A stretch of DNA of 64,000 nt from Vibrio sp. SNU_ST1 (GTDB taxonomy: Bacteria > Pseudomonadota > Gammaproteobacteria > Enterobacterales > Vibrionaceae): the NCBI RefSeq assembly GCF_030563405.1, contig NZ_CP130748.1, positions 310,001-374,000 on the forward strand. Reading direction: 5' to 3'. Of this stretch, positions 16,998 to 26,386 are shown one piece after another. The notes below the pieces were generated by a model. It searched no databases. It saw only the letters and a program-made list of their open reading frames with translations, and was not told where the DNA came from. The position numbers and the translations under genes are program-made. Every line of letters begins with the position of its first letter. Position 1 is the first letter of the stretch.

Positions 16998-17542
16998 ACA
17001 CCATTCATAAATCACCTGCGAAAGAACGTGGTTTCACATTAATTGAAAGTGTCGTTGTGATAGTGGTTATGGGACTTGCCATGATGACCATCATAAATTT
17101 TTTAGCACCTCAGATTAGCCGATCTGGTGATCCTCATTATCAAACCCGTTCAGCCGCGTTGGGGCAGAGTGTGATGTCGATGATTCTTGCTCGAGGGTTC
17201 GATGAGAATAGTGACTTTGATGGTGGGGAATTTAGATGCGGTGAGGGGGCGTCTGGTGTGAATTGCACTGTTGAAGCGATATTTGGCCCTGACCGCACGG
17301 AGGCTATCGCTCAATATAATGATGTCGATGACTATGATGGTTGTTGGGAGCCCGGTGCAACCAACGGGTGTCGAGACCTTACCCTATTGCTAGGCGAGAA
17401 TGGTGTGACAACTTACAACAACTACCGCCTAGATGTTGATGTGACGTACCAAATTGTCGATCAACTAAAAAGAATCAATATCACAATTACAGCCTCAAAT
17501 TATTCCCCTATTGTGCTTGATGCCTATCGAGGTAATTACTAA
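16994..17542 (+). CDS. mshD: MSHA minor prepilin MshD
   Basis: 182 residues from ATG 16994 (GGGGGG upstream as ribosome site), rather than GTG 16988. Leader MNTIHKSPAKERG, cut before FTLIESVVVIVVMGLAMMT; residue 5 after the cut is Glu. Cysteine-rich head (RCGEG, VNC, GCW, NGCRD). Coupled to mshC by ATGA and to mshO by TAATG. Confidence 0.92.
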   Translation: MNTIHKSPAKERGFTLIESVVVIVVMGLAMMTIINFLAPQISRSGDPHYQTRSAALGQSVMSMILARGFDENSDFDGGEFRCGEGASGVNCTVEAIFGPDRTEAIAQYNDVDDYDGCWEPGATNGCRDLTLLLGENGVTTYNNYRLDVDVTYQIVDQLKRINITITASNYSPIVLDAYRGNY

Positions 17543-18264
17543 TGAGAAGGCAAGGCTTCACTCTTATTGAAATGATTATCACCATGATAGTTGGTAGTAT
17601 TTTAGTTGCAGGTATTGCTGGGTTTGTTGAGTTAGGTGCGCGTGGCTATGCGGACACTGTAGATAGGCAGCGTTTACAAACTCAAGCAAAGTTTGTCTTA
17701 GAAAAAATTACTCGTGAAGTGCGTCATGCTGTACCTAATATGTTCAATCAGAATGCTGTTGTCCCGGGAGCTCGCTGTGTTTCATTTTTCCCTATCGTTA
17801 CCTCTGGAATTTATGCGGTGTCGGGCGATGATATTCAGTTTGTCACGGCTGATAATGCACTGACGGCCGCTGTTCTAGCCCCGTTATCTTTAGTGATAAA
17901 TCCTACAGAGGTGACGCCGACCAATAATGATTTCCCCTTAGCTACTGTAACTGCAACGAATAATACTTTCTTGCTTGCTAATGAGTCTGGAAACCTTGTG
18001 GGTAATTCAGTTTCAAATCGACACTATATTTATAATCCTAATGGCCGCGTAAACTATTGCATTGTGAATGGCCGAGTATGGAGAAGTGAAGGAAATGGCG
18101 CATTAATCCCAATTTCGGACACGGGAGTGACTGGGGTTTTAGACTATCAACCCGCAAATGTTCAGCGTAATGGTGTCGTCCATCTTGAGTTTGAATTTAG
18201 AAACCAAGTTGGAGACGAAACGACCAATTTCCAGCAAGACATACAGGTGATCAATGTTCCTTAA
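17542..18264 (+). CDS. mshO: MSHA minor prepilin MshO
   Basis: 240 residues. Leader MRRQG, then FTLIEMIITMIVGSILVAGI with Glu5. The head domain has RCVSFF and YCIVNGRVW, typical of larger minor pilins (GspJ-like). Overlaps mshP by 11 bp. Minor pilins of this kind prime assembly at the pilus tip. Confidence 0.92.
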   Translation: MRRQGFTLIEMIITMIVGSILVAGIAGFVELGARGYADTVDRQRLQTQAKFVLEKITREVRHAVPNMFNQNAVVPGARCVSFFPIVTSGIYAVSGDDIQFVTADNALTAAVLAPLSLVINPTEVTPTNNDFPLATVTATNNTFLLANESGNLVGNSVSNRHYIYNPNGRVNYCIVNGRVWRSEGNGALIPISDTGVTGVLDYQPANVQRNGVVHLEFEFRNQVGDETTNFQQDIQVINVP

Positions 18265-18691
18265 AAAAAGACAAGTCGGAAGCTTGTATATTGTCGTCAT
18301 CTTTGTCTTGGTGGTGATGGGCTTTCTTGCAACAACCTTAAATCGCATAGAGTGGTCCAATCATGATGCACATACAAAAGATGTGATTGGTACTCAAGCC
18401 GCACTTTTAGCTCATTCGGCAATTGAGCAAGCCTTAATACAGGTATATCCACCTAGAGCCAATTTAACGGTTCCATTTAATGTGGCTGCAGCATGTACAA
18501 ACTTGAATGGAACGACGATGAACTTTACATCCACAATTTCATGTACAGCTGTTCAAATAACGTGCTCACCAACCGGTGGTCTACTTGTCGATAATTCTCA
18601 GTTATATACAGTAAGAGCAGTCGCAATGTGCGGAACGGGTGTGAATTTAATGCAGCGTAGTCAAGATGTTTGGGTGAGGGGAGTAATATAA
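18254..18691 (+). CDS. mshP: MSHA biogenesis protein MshP (GspK/PilX-like)
   Basis: 145 residues. The N-terminus MFLKKRQVGSLYIVVIFVLV has a short positively charged leader then a hydrophobic helix without Glu5, as in PilX/GspK-like tip pilins. Several cysteines (AACTNL, SCTAVQITC, AMCGTG). Its stop is immediately before the mshQ start. Small and low-conservation; named by position. Confidence 0.87.
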   Translation: MFLKKRQVGSLYIVVIFVLVVMGFLATTLNRIEWSNHDAHTKDVIGTQAALLAHSAIEQALIQVYPPRANLTVPFNVAAACTNLNGTTMNFTSTISCTAVQITCSPTGGLLVDNSQLYTVRAVAMCGTGVNLMQRSQDVWVRGVI

Positions 18692-21600
18692 ATGCGCCTA
18701 CTTAGTAGAGTTAGCCTCGTATTTTTTATTCTTTTTAGTGTGTTGTTTCAAACTAATGCATTGGCTAATCAGTGTTTATCTAAAGGGGCATGGGTAGATG
18801 CTCGAAATGGTTTTTGTTTCACTTTTCAAATTGATTCTGATGGAAAAAATCGTGCTCGTTTGGAAGGAACTTACTATTTCCCAATTTGGACCGATGATAC
18901 GGTTTATCAAGGTTATAGCTCTAATGTTTATGAAAGAGACTATGTATCAGAAAGAAAACAAAGAACTTTCCAAGTTAAATTTACACGAACTTCAAATTAT
19001 AATGCTAAGCATATTAAAGGCATAATTACCTACTCTGTTGACGGAGTAGTAAAAGGTTCTCCTTTTGCGATCAATTTGTCTCAAAAAACAGGTGTTGATA
19101 AATTTTACCCATATTTGAGATTGAACTTAAAAGGAACACAATTTTACGATAGCGACAAATATTGTATTAGTAGTGGTAGCTGTGGAGCATTACCGGTTCC
19201 GCCAGTGACGAAATTTGATGACGCTCGCTATGAATTTGGGCGTTTAGATTCCGCCGACTGTAAGTCGAGCGACTGTACTATCACCTTCAGTAAAACCTAT
19301 AGAACCACTCCATTGGTGTTTCTGATGCCAACGATCGATCCTATCAATCCTGATAACGATGCTCCTGCAACGCTTTCAATTAAAAGCATCAATTCAACGC
19401 AAGCGACATTCCATCAAGAAGTGGCACCTCAAGACTGGGGTTACAACCTTGCATCAAAATCAATGTCTTCGATTAGCTACCTTGTTGTTGAGCCCGGAAC
19501 CATAACATTTAGTGATGGACATAAGGCAATAGCCGGATATATAGAGACTAAAGCGTATCAAGCTCATGGAAAAAAAAGTAACCCTAAATGGGAGTCTGCC
19601 TCTTATTCAAGGTTTAGCTCACACCGAATACAGGATGATGATCCCGTTGTATTTACACAGGTTAATAGCGCAACAAGCCGATGGTTAACGGCAGGCGTAG
19701 ACGATGTGGGAAGAACGAGTGCTAAATTCTTTTTAGAGTTAACACGTGTGAATACACACAATCCGCCTTCTCAAGCAGAAAAAATAGCATTTTTAATTTC
19801 AGATGAGCACGATGGTACGTCAAATGGAATTAAGTATGAGTTTGGCCGAATTTCTCTTGATGATGACAGTGGCTCATCAACACCGCTCCTTAAATCTTGT
19901 AATGATATGCATGATCTTGAAAATGAATATAAGTCATTACCGGGAATTATCGCGAGTAAGCTTACTCGAATAGGAGGGCAAGGTGGTTGGTTAAGGCTTT
20001 GTAGCGTGAAACGTGATGGAGATGACGACTATCAAGTAGGGCTTGTGGTTGATGAGGACCTTTCTTGGAATGGTTCCAAGGGGTGGAGATCTCATACAGA
20101 CGAAGAGATCGGATATTTTGCTTTCCAAGTGAGCAAGCTGCCTAAGTTTACGAAAAACTACTGTTCGGCTTTTCCTTCAGCCGTTCAAGGTTGGAAGAAC
20201 TCGTCTGGTAGTAGTATTGAGATGTGGAACCAATCTAAAATAACCAATGCATTATTGGAAGGTGGTCAAAGAAAAGTTGGATTTGGGACTGCTCAATTTG
20301 GTAATGCAGTGAAATGTGATGGGATATCGTGCACTAACGACCCCTCTAAGCAAATTGTACAATCTAAACTCGATGATTTTGTGATAACAAACTCAGGAAG
20401 TGATATTTGGAATACAACAAAAACGTTAATGCCTTTATCTCAAAAGAGCTTATCAATTGGTCAGTCAACCGTGACACTGACGGCTGGCGATTACTATTTT
20501 AACTCTTTGAATATTAACTCCCACTCTTCTTTGAATATTCAAGGGAAAGTGATTATCCATACTCGGTACTTAAATTTATCGAATAATTCAAGAATTAATA
20601 ATTCAGGAAATGCCGATAACCTTGTCATCGTTGGTTATGACCCGACTAAAGGTTCATCTGGGCAAGTGTGTCCAGCGTATGGTTGTAAAATAGATTTATC
20701 GAGTCAATCACAAGTAAAAGCTCTGATTTACAGCGAGGGGGAAGTCCGACTGTCTAACGGCTCCCATGTTTATGGGGCTGTTACTACTCGTGATCTTCAT
20801 ATGAGTGGAACATCTCAAATTACCGGGGAAAGCCAGTGTTTTTCTGAGCCAGAGCTGGTTATTACTCCTGGCTCTAGCTCAGGGCTAGCCTGCGCAGGAA
20901 TTCCTATTACCTTCAAACTGGTCGATAAAATAACCAAGCAACCCGTTAATAATTATACGGGAACTCTTGATGTGACAATTCCAAATAACAGTTCGAGGGA
21001 TGCGTGTTGGTTAAATTCAGATGGAACCTGTTCTGCATCCTTGAGTCACGATTTCGTAGCAGGGCAGACAGCTACTTACACCAAGTCACTGTCAAGTATT
21101 GGCCTATCTCCGGTTTCAATCTCTGCTTCTATTCGGGGGCAAAGTAACATCAGTGCAACCGGTGGACCGTATCAGTTTGTGCCTTACGGATTTAAAATTG
21201 AAGATAAACAAAGGGTTGATGGAGGTAAGGGGCAGGTTGCTTTCCGAACATTTGAGACCGAAGTTACCGCAGTGGCATCAGGAGGCTCTAACCCAAGGGC
21301 ATGTCAGAAAATATCGGATTATGATGGAGCTAAATCGCTTTATGCTTCCTATGAGCAGATAACTCAAGGCAATAGTGGTTGGAATAATGAGCTATTTCTC
21401 AATTCGTATAGCATCAAGATCGGTAGTTCACCTTTAAATGGAACCAAAGTGAACAATATTGCCTTTAAAAATGGTGTTGCAAAACTGACTTCTCAATACT
21501 GGTCGGCTGGTCATATAAAACTTCATTTGGCAGATGCTGACTGGCAGCCCACGAATCAATCTATACCCAATTGGAAAGGCTTACAGAGTTCTACTGATGT

Positions 21601-23041
21601 GTATGTTAGGCCATTTGCTTTGGTGAGTTGCCAAGATAACTCCGGTGTACCAAATGCCCCATTCCCTTCCGGTAGCTCAACAGGAGGAGCTTCATTTATC
21701 GCGGCCGGTGACACCGCTTATTTAGCCGTTAGTGCGATTGCTTGGCAATCAAATGCCGACACAAATAGTGATGGCTTAATTGATAGCTCGTTTTCAGGGA
21801 ACCTATGTAACGCTAATCCAGTGTCTGGCTTTGATGATGAAACGGTATATGTGAATTATAGCCTTGATAGCCCAAGCAACCGTCACAATGGAGTGCTAAC
21901 CGTTGGTGGTAAAAGTAGTGGGGATGAGTCCTTGCCACAACCGATCCCCGTTGATATGTGGTCGAATGGCTACGCGTATAAGAGCTTAGCTTGGTCTGAA
22001 GTAGGTAGCATTAAACTATGGACAGACAAACCGAATTACCTGAATGGGATGACGGTGCCAGGTTATAAAGCTACCGTTGGTCGTTTTTACCCTAAATATT
22101 TTCAAGTGGTGAGCAGTGCGGTGTGGGATTACCCAGGGAATCAATCTTATGCATACATGAATCAGCCTTTTGACGGCGTTACATTTGATGTTGAAGCATT
22201 AAGTTTACAACTCACTGCGGTGAAGAACTATGGATATTTTAATCCAACAATTACCGCTAACTTTGCTTTGTATGAGGCTAACCCTGCTTTTGTAAATCGT
22301 TTTCATTCTGGGACTCCGAGTAAGTCTTGGGCTTCCATCTTGGGCAAGAGTATAGGTACATTTACGTTAGATGAAAATTCTCCCTCAACTAACTGTGCTA
22401 GCGAGCTGTGTTGGGCGAAAGCCGCACCTACTGATGGCTATGAGGATGGACCGTTCAATGCTGTAGGAGGTACAACCTCGACGATTTCGATTGATGCCGT
22501 GGGGAGCAATGTCGACCCTATTAGTTATCATTATAATGGGTCCCCTAGGTTATTAAAGGTTCAGCCAACTGTTCGCTTTGGCCGCGCGGTCATGGATAGC
22601 CTCGGTAGTGTCGCTGGAGGTGGTATGAATATTCCGCTTCGTATTGAGCACTGGGATGGAACAAGTTTTGTCACTCATGAAGGTGATAACACAACGAATA
22701 TTCGAGGTGTAAATATTGAAAACGACAATCTCGATATCTGGGTAGAGGCGGGTTCTATGGCTGCTGACGTAACCCTTAATGGGGGCGGTGGTGTTGTGAA
22801 TGGGATATCTAATTCAATACAGGTGGCTCAGTCAAATCCGATCCGACAGCAAACTCAACTTTGGTTAGAGCTGAATCGTGGTGGAAATGCAGTTCCTTGG
22901 CTCCGTTATCGCTGGCAAGATCCGAACCGGGTGGAAGTTGCTGGTGAAGAAGATCCATCAACAGTAGTCACCTTTGGTATCCATCGCGGGAACGATCGTG
23001 TGATCTACCGAGGTGAAAGTGGCTTAATAGGTCAGCAATAA
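18692..23041 (+). CDS. mshQ: MSHA-associated large secreted protein MshQ
   Basis: 1449 residues, secreted by signal peptide 1-24 (VFFILFSVLFQTNALA). Three parts: (1) about 180-400, two similar segments, each with a TPLVF/DPVVF strand and a YEFGR block; (2) about 600-710, a beta-solenoid-like stretch (YLNLSNNSRINNSG, then SQSQVKALIYSEGEVRLSNG); (3) about 715-1449, the DUF6701-type region with cysteines and the family end FGIHRGNDRVIYRG. Last gene of the msh block, immediately after mshP. It is probably an outer-surface or tip-associated adhesin-like protein; binding activity is not shown by sequence. Length varies widely in the family. Confidence 0.88.
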   Translation: MRLLSRVSLVFFILFSVLFQTNALANQCLSKGAWVDARNGFCFTFQIDSDGKNRARLEGTYYFPIWTDDTVYQGYSSNVYERDYVSERKQRTFQVKFTRTSNYNAKHIKGIITYSVDGVVKGSPFAINLSQKTGVDKFYPYLRLNLKGTQFYDSDKYCISSGSCGALPVPPVTKFDDARYEFGRLDSADCKSSDCTITFSKTYRTTPLVFLMPTIDPINPDNDAPATLSIKSINSTQATFHQEVAPQDWGYNLASKSMSSISYLVVEPGTITFSDGHKAIAGYIETKAYQAHGKKSNPKWESASYSRFSSHRIQDDDPVVFTQVNSATSRWLTAGVDDVGRTSAKFFLELTRVNTHNPPSQAEKIAFLISDEHDGTSNGIKYEFGRISLDDDSGSSTPLLKSCNDMHDLENEYKSLPGIIASKLTRIGGQGGWLRLCSVKRDGDDDYQVGLVVDEDLSWNGSKGWRSHTDEEIGYFAFQVSKLPKFTKNYCSAFPSAVQGWKNSSGSSIEMWNQSKITNALLEGGQRKVGFGTAQFGNAVKCDGISCTNDPSKQIVQSKLDDFVITNSGSDIWNTTKTLMPLSQKSLSIGQSTVTLTAGDYYFNSLNINSHSSLNIQGKVIIHTRYLNLSNNSRINNSGNADNLVIVGYDPTKGSSGQVCPAYGCKIDLSSQSQVKALIYSEGEVRLSNGSHVYGAVTTRDLHMSGTSQITGESQCFSEPELVITPGSSSGLACAGIPITFKLVDKITKQPVNNYTGTLDVTIPNNSSRDACWLNSDGTCSASLSHDFVAGQTATYTKSLSSIGLSPVSISASIRGQSNISATGGPYQFVPYGFKIEDKQRVDGGKGQVAFRTFETEVTAVASGGSNPRACQKISDYDGAKSLYASYEQITQGNSGWNNELFLNSYSIKIGSSPLNGTKVNNIAFKNGVAKLTSQYWSAGHIKLHLADADWQPTNQSIPNWKGLQSSTDVYVRPFALVSCQDNSGVPNAPFPSGSSTGGASFIAAGDTAYLAVSAIAWQSNADTNSDGLIDSSFSGNLCNANPVSGFDDETVYVNYSLDSPSNRHNGVLTVGGKSSGDESLPQPIPVDMWSNGYAYKSLAWSEVGSIKLWTDKPNYLNGMTVPGYKATVGRFYPKYFQVVSSAVWDYPGNQSYAYMNQPFDGVTFDVEALSLQLTAVKNYGYFNPTITANFALYEANPAFVNRFHSGTPSKSWASILGKSIGTFTLDENSPSTNCASELCWAKAAPTDGYEDGPFNAVGGTTSTISIDAVGSNVDPISYHYNGSPRLLKVQPTVRFGRAVMDSLGSVAGGGMNIPLRIEHWDGTSFVTHEGDNTTNIRGVNIENDNLDIWVEAGSMAADVTLNGGGGVVNGISNSIQVAQSNPIRQQTQLWLELNRGGNAVPWLRYRWQDPNRVEVAGEEDPSTVVTFGIHRGNDRVIYRGESGLIGQQ

Positions 23042-23108
23042 TATGATTTTTTGGCTGTTAAGTTAGGAATCTGTAAGAAATTGTGGGTTTCAGTCCATGT
23101 TTATACTT

Positions 23109-23137
23109 CAATGCCTTGCCGTGACAGCAAGGCATTG
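23109..23137 (+). other. Hairpin between mshQ and mreB
   Basis: CAATGCCTTGC, 7-nt loop, GCAAGGCATTG: a perfect 11-bp stem 67 bp after the mshQ stop. It lacks an immediate T run, so it may be an imperfect terminator for the msh operon or a 5'-leader structure of mreB. Confidence 0.6.
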
Positions 23138-23180
23138 GTACATTTAGTGCAATTTTTGTCTTCTAATTCTTGCAGGATGA

Positions 23181-24233
<1,053 letters not shown>

Positions 24234-24243
24234 AATCTAGTGT

Positions 24244-24281
24244 TAGGCTCTTTTATTATCTAGTTTTATGTAAAGAGCCTA
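24244..24281 (+). other. Intergenic hairpin between mreB and mreC (possible attenuator)
   Basis: TAGGCTCTTT and AAAGAGCCTA pair across an 18-nt T-rich loop, 10 bp after the mreB stop. There is no T run after the stem. Such a structure could hold mreCD expression below mreB; this is inference. Confidence 0.55.
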
Positions 24282-24290
24282 GGACCTTGT

Positions 24291-24326
24291 CTATAGGATC
24301 AAATGTAGCTCTAGGACCAAATATAG
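24291..24326. repeat. 18-bp tandem duplication before mreC
   Basis: CTATAGGATCAAATGTAG (24291-24308) and CTCTAGGACCAAATATAG (24309-24326) match at 15 of 18 positions. Unit 2 contains the AGGACC that probably serves as the mreC ribosome site. Confidence 0.8.
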
Positions 24327-24327
24327 A

Positions 24328-25215
24328 ATGAAGCCAATTTTTGGTAGAGGTCCCTCTCTACAATTGCGCCTGTTTTTTGCTGTAACATTATCAGCCAGCC
24401 TTATGCTGGCTGATAGTCGTTTAGATGCATTCTCAAATGTCCGCTATCTATTAAACAGCATGGTTGCACCAATTCAGTATGCCGCTAATTTGCCTCGCAC
24501 TATGTTTGATGGCGTATACGACCGTTTTAGTACTCGCAAAGGGCTAATTGAATCCAACCATAATATTAAACGAGAAGTCTTGCGACTGAAGAGTGAGTTG
24601 ATTCTGCTTGAGCAATATCAAGAAGAAAACAAGCGCCTTCGTAAGCTGTTAGGTTCTCCGTTTATCCGTGATGAGAAGAAGGTCGTCACAGAGGTTATGG
24701 CGGTGGATACTTCACCATACCGACATCAAGTGGTGATCGACAAAGGTCAGATTGATGGGGTGTATGAAGGTCAGCCAGTGATTAACGAAAAAGGCATTGT
24801 TGGCCAAGTCACTTTCGTTGCTGCTCATAATAGTCGTGTTTTGCTACTGACTGATGCAAACAACGCAATTCCTGTTCAGGTTATTCGTAACGATATACGT
24901 GTGATTGCTTCTGGTAATGGCATGATTGATGAGATCCAGTTAGAGCACATTCCAACCAGTACTGACATACAAGAAGAAGATCTGCTGGTGACATCTGGGC
25001 TTGGTGGTGTATATCCAGAGGGTTACCCAGTCGCTTATGTTACTGCCGTTGATTATGATCCTAAGCGTGAGTTCGCCGTTATCAAAGCGGAACCTGTAGT
25101 TGAGTTTGATAAGCTCAGATACTTGTTGCTTGTGTGGCCTGATGAAAATAAACAGATGCAAGCAGAGCAATCCAGTATCGAACAAGCATTGTTAGAAGGT
25201 GAAAATGGCCAATAG
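24328..25215 (+). CDS. mreC: Rod-shape protein MreC
   Basis: 295 residues: cytoplasmic N-terminus, one membrane helix (about 12-32, LRLFFAVTLSASLMLADS), coiled coil (about 70-105, NIKREVLRLKSELILLEQY), then two beta domains (VITEVMAVD region to YLLLVWPDE). Links MreB to PBP2/RodA. The last 11 bp overlap mreD. The ribosome site lies in the small tandem repeat upstream. Confidence 0.96.
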   Translation: MKPIFGRGPSLQLRLFFAVTLSASLMLADSRLDAFSNVRYLLNSMVAPIQYAANLPRTMFDGVYDRFSTRKGLIESNHNIKREVLRLKSELILLEQYQEENKRLRKLLGSPFIRDEKKVVTEVMAVDTSPYRHQVVIDKGQIDGVYEGQPVINEKGIVGQVTFVAAHNSRVLLLTDANNAIPVQVIRNDIRVIASGNGMIDEIQLEHIPTSTDIQEEDLLVTSGLGGVYPEGYPVAYVTAVDYDPKREFAVIKAEPVVEFDKLRYLLLVWPDENKQMQAEQSSIEQALLEGENGQ

Positions 25216-25693
25216 CGTTTTAAGAAGCAAAGTAGTAATTGGCTGCTCATTTTTGATAGCACTTATTCTACAAACGATCCCTTGGCCGGGTAGTTTAGAT
25301 CTATTCAGGCCATCTTGGTTATTACTGGTTACCTGCTATTGGGTTTTAGCGTTACCTTACAGGGTTAATGTTGGTAGTGCTCTAGTGCTGGGCTTATTGT
25401 GGGACCTTTTGATCGGTTCGACTCTGGGTATTCGAGGCATGATGATGGCAATAGTAATGTACATTATTGCAATGAACTTCCTCGTGATTCGAAATATGGC
25501 GCTATGGCAGCAAGCGATAATCATTGCAGCCTTAACGGTGTTGTTTGAGGTGCTGATATTCTTTGGTGAATATTTGATCCAAGATGTCGTTTTCAACCCA
25601 TTATCGCTATGGAGCGCATTGATAAACTGTATACTTTGGCCTTGGATGTTTTTATTAATGAGACGCGTGCGTCGCCATTGGCATGTAAGGTAG
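25205..25693 (+). CDS. mreD: Rod-shape protein MreD
   Basis: 162 residues from ATG 25205, with GAAGGTGAAA upstream (a GTG at 25199 is also in frame but lies inside that site). Five or so hydrophobic helices (VVIGCSFLIALILQTI, LLLVTCYWVLAL, MMMAIVMYIIAMNFLVI and more), ending in a basic tail RRVRRHWHVR. Third subunit of the elongasome core. Confidence 0.95.
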   Translation: MANSVLRSKVVIGCSFLIALILQTIPWPGSLDLFRPSWLLLVTCYWVLALPYRVNVGSALVLGLLWDLLIGSTLGIRGMMMAIVMYIIAMNFLVIRNMALWQQAIIIAALTVLFEVLIFFGEYLIQDVVFNPLSLWSALINCILWPWMFLLMRRVRRHWHVR

Positions 25694-25700
25694 AGTGACG

Positions 25701-26366
25701 ATGGAAAAGAAACATTTAGTTTTGGCATCCGGCTCTCCACGCCGTAAAGAATTGCTATCTCAACTCGGTTATGAGTTTTCTGTCCTTGTAACTGATGTCG
25801 AAGAGTGTAAACACGCCCAAGAAACCGCCGAAGAGTACGTTAAGCGACTATCTTTAGATAAAGCCTTAGCAGCGTTGTCTTTATTGAAAGATAACCCTTC
25901 TGAAAAACAGCATGTTGTTCCTAGTTCTGATAATGTAGATCTTGGTTCTGATATTGTAGCTCTTAGCTCTGATGTTATTTCTCTTGATTCTGAAACAGTG
26001 GTTCTGGGCTCTGACACAGTCGTCGTAAGCCAAGGGCAAGTGCTCGAGAAGCCAATAGACCTTGCTGACTCTAAGCGTATGCTTACTCAGTTAGCGAATG
26101 ACCGTCACCAAGTGATGACGGCAGTGTCTGTTGTATCGGAAGAAAAACAAAAGACAGAAATCATTATTACCGACGTATGGTTTAAACCCCTCAGTGAAAA
26201 AGAAATAGAACAATACTGGCAAACAGGGGAGCCATGCGATAAAGCTGGTAGCTATGGGATCCAAGGTTTGGGCGGACGCTTTGTTACCCGAATCGAAGGT
26301 AGTTATTACGCCGTTGTCGGCTTACCTTTATTTGAAACGGACCAGCTACTGCAAGAATTCTTATAA
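25701..26366 (+). CDS. maf: Maf-family nucleoside triphosphate pyrophosphatase, with an internal repeat
   Basis: 221 residues from ATG 25701 (AAGG 10 bp upstream; the GTG at 25695 is too close). Maf proteins hydrolyse modified or standard nucleotides (dTTP/UTP for the YhdE type) to clean the pool. The N-terminal LASGSPRRKELLSQLG and C-terminal DKAGSYGIQGLGG are family signatures. The normal active-site strand LGSDTVVVSQGQVLEKP (102 onwards) is preceded by four more degenerate copies of that strand in the same frame (74-101), making the protein about 28 residues longer than usual. Located between mreD and rng, as in many gammaproteobacteria. Active-site residues of the last copy look intact. 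Confidence 0.93.
   Translation: MEKKHLVLASGSPRRKELLSQLGYEFSVLVTDVEECKHAQETAEEYVKRLSLDKALAALSLLKDNPSEKQHVVPSSDNVDLGSDIVALSSDVISLDSETVVLGSDTVVVSQGQVLEKPIDLADSKRMLTQLANDRHQVMTAVSVVSEEKQKTEIIITDVWFKPLSEKEIEQYWQTGEPCDKAGSYGIQGLGGRFVTRIEGSYYAVVGLPLFETDQLLQEFL
25920..26024 (+). repeat. Five in-frame 21-bp repeats in maf
   Basis: Units translate PSSDNVD, LGSDIVA, LSSDVIS, LDSETVV and LGSDTVV. Each DNA unit fits the pattern CTTxxxTCTGA-type with divergence mainly at third positions and in the middle, so it is an old, drifting tandem repeat rather than a fresh one. Confidence 0.88.
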
Positions 26367-26386
26367 TTACTAATCTGAGGTGCACC

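Noticed and set aside
25357..25740. 127-codon minus-strand frame across mreD and maf
   Set aside because: Opposite two certain genes and unlike any family.
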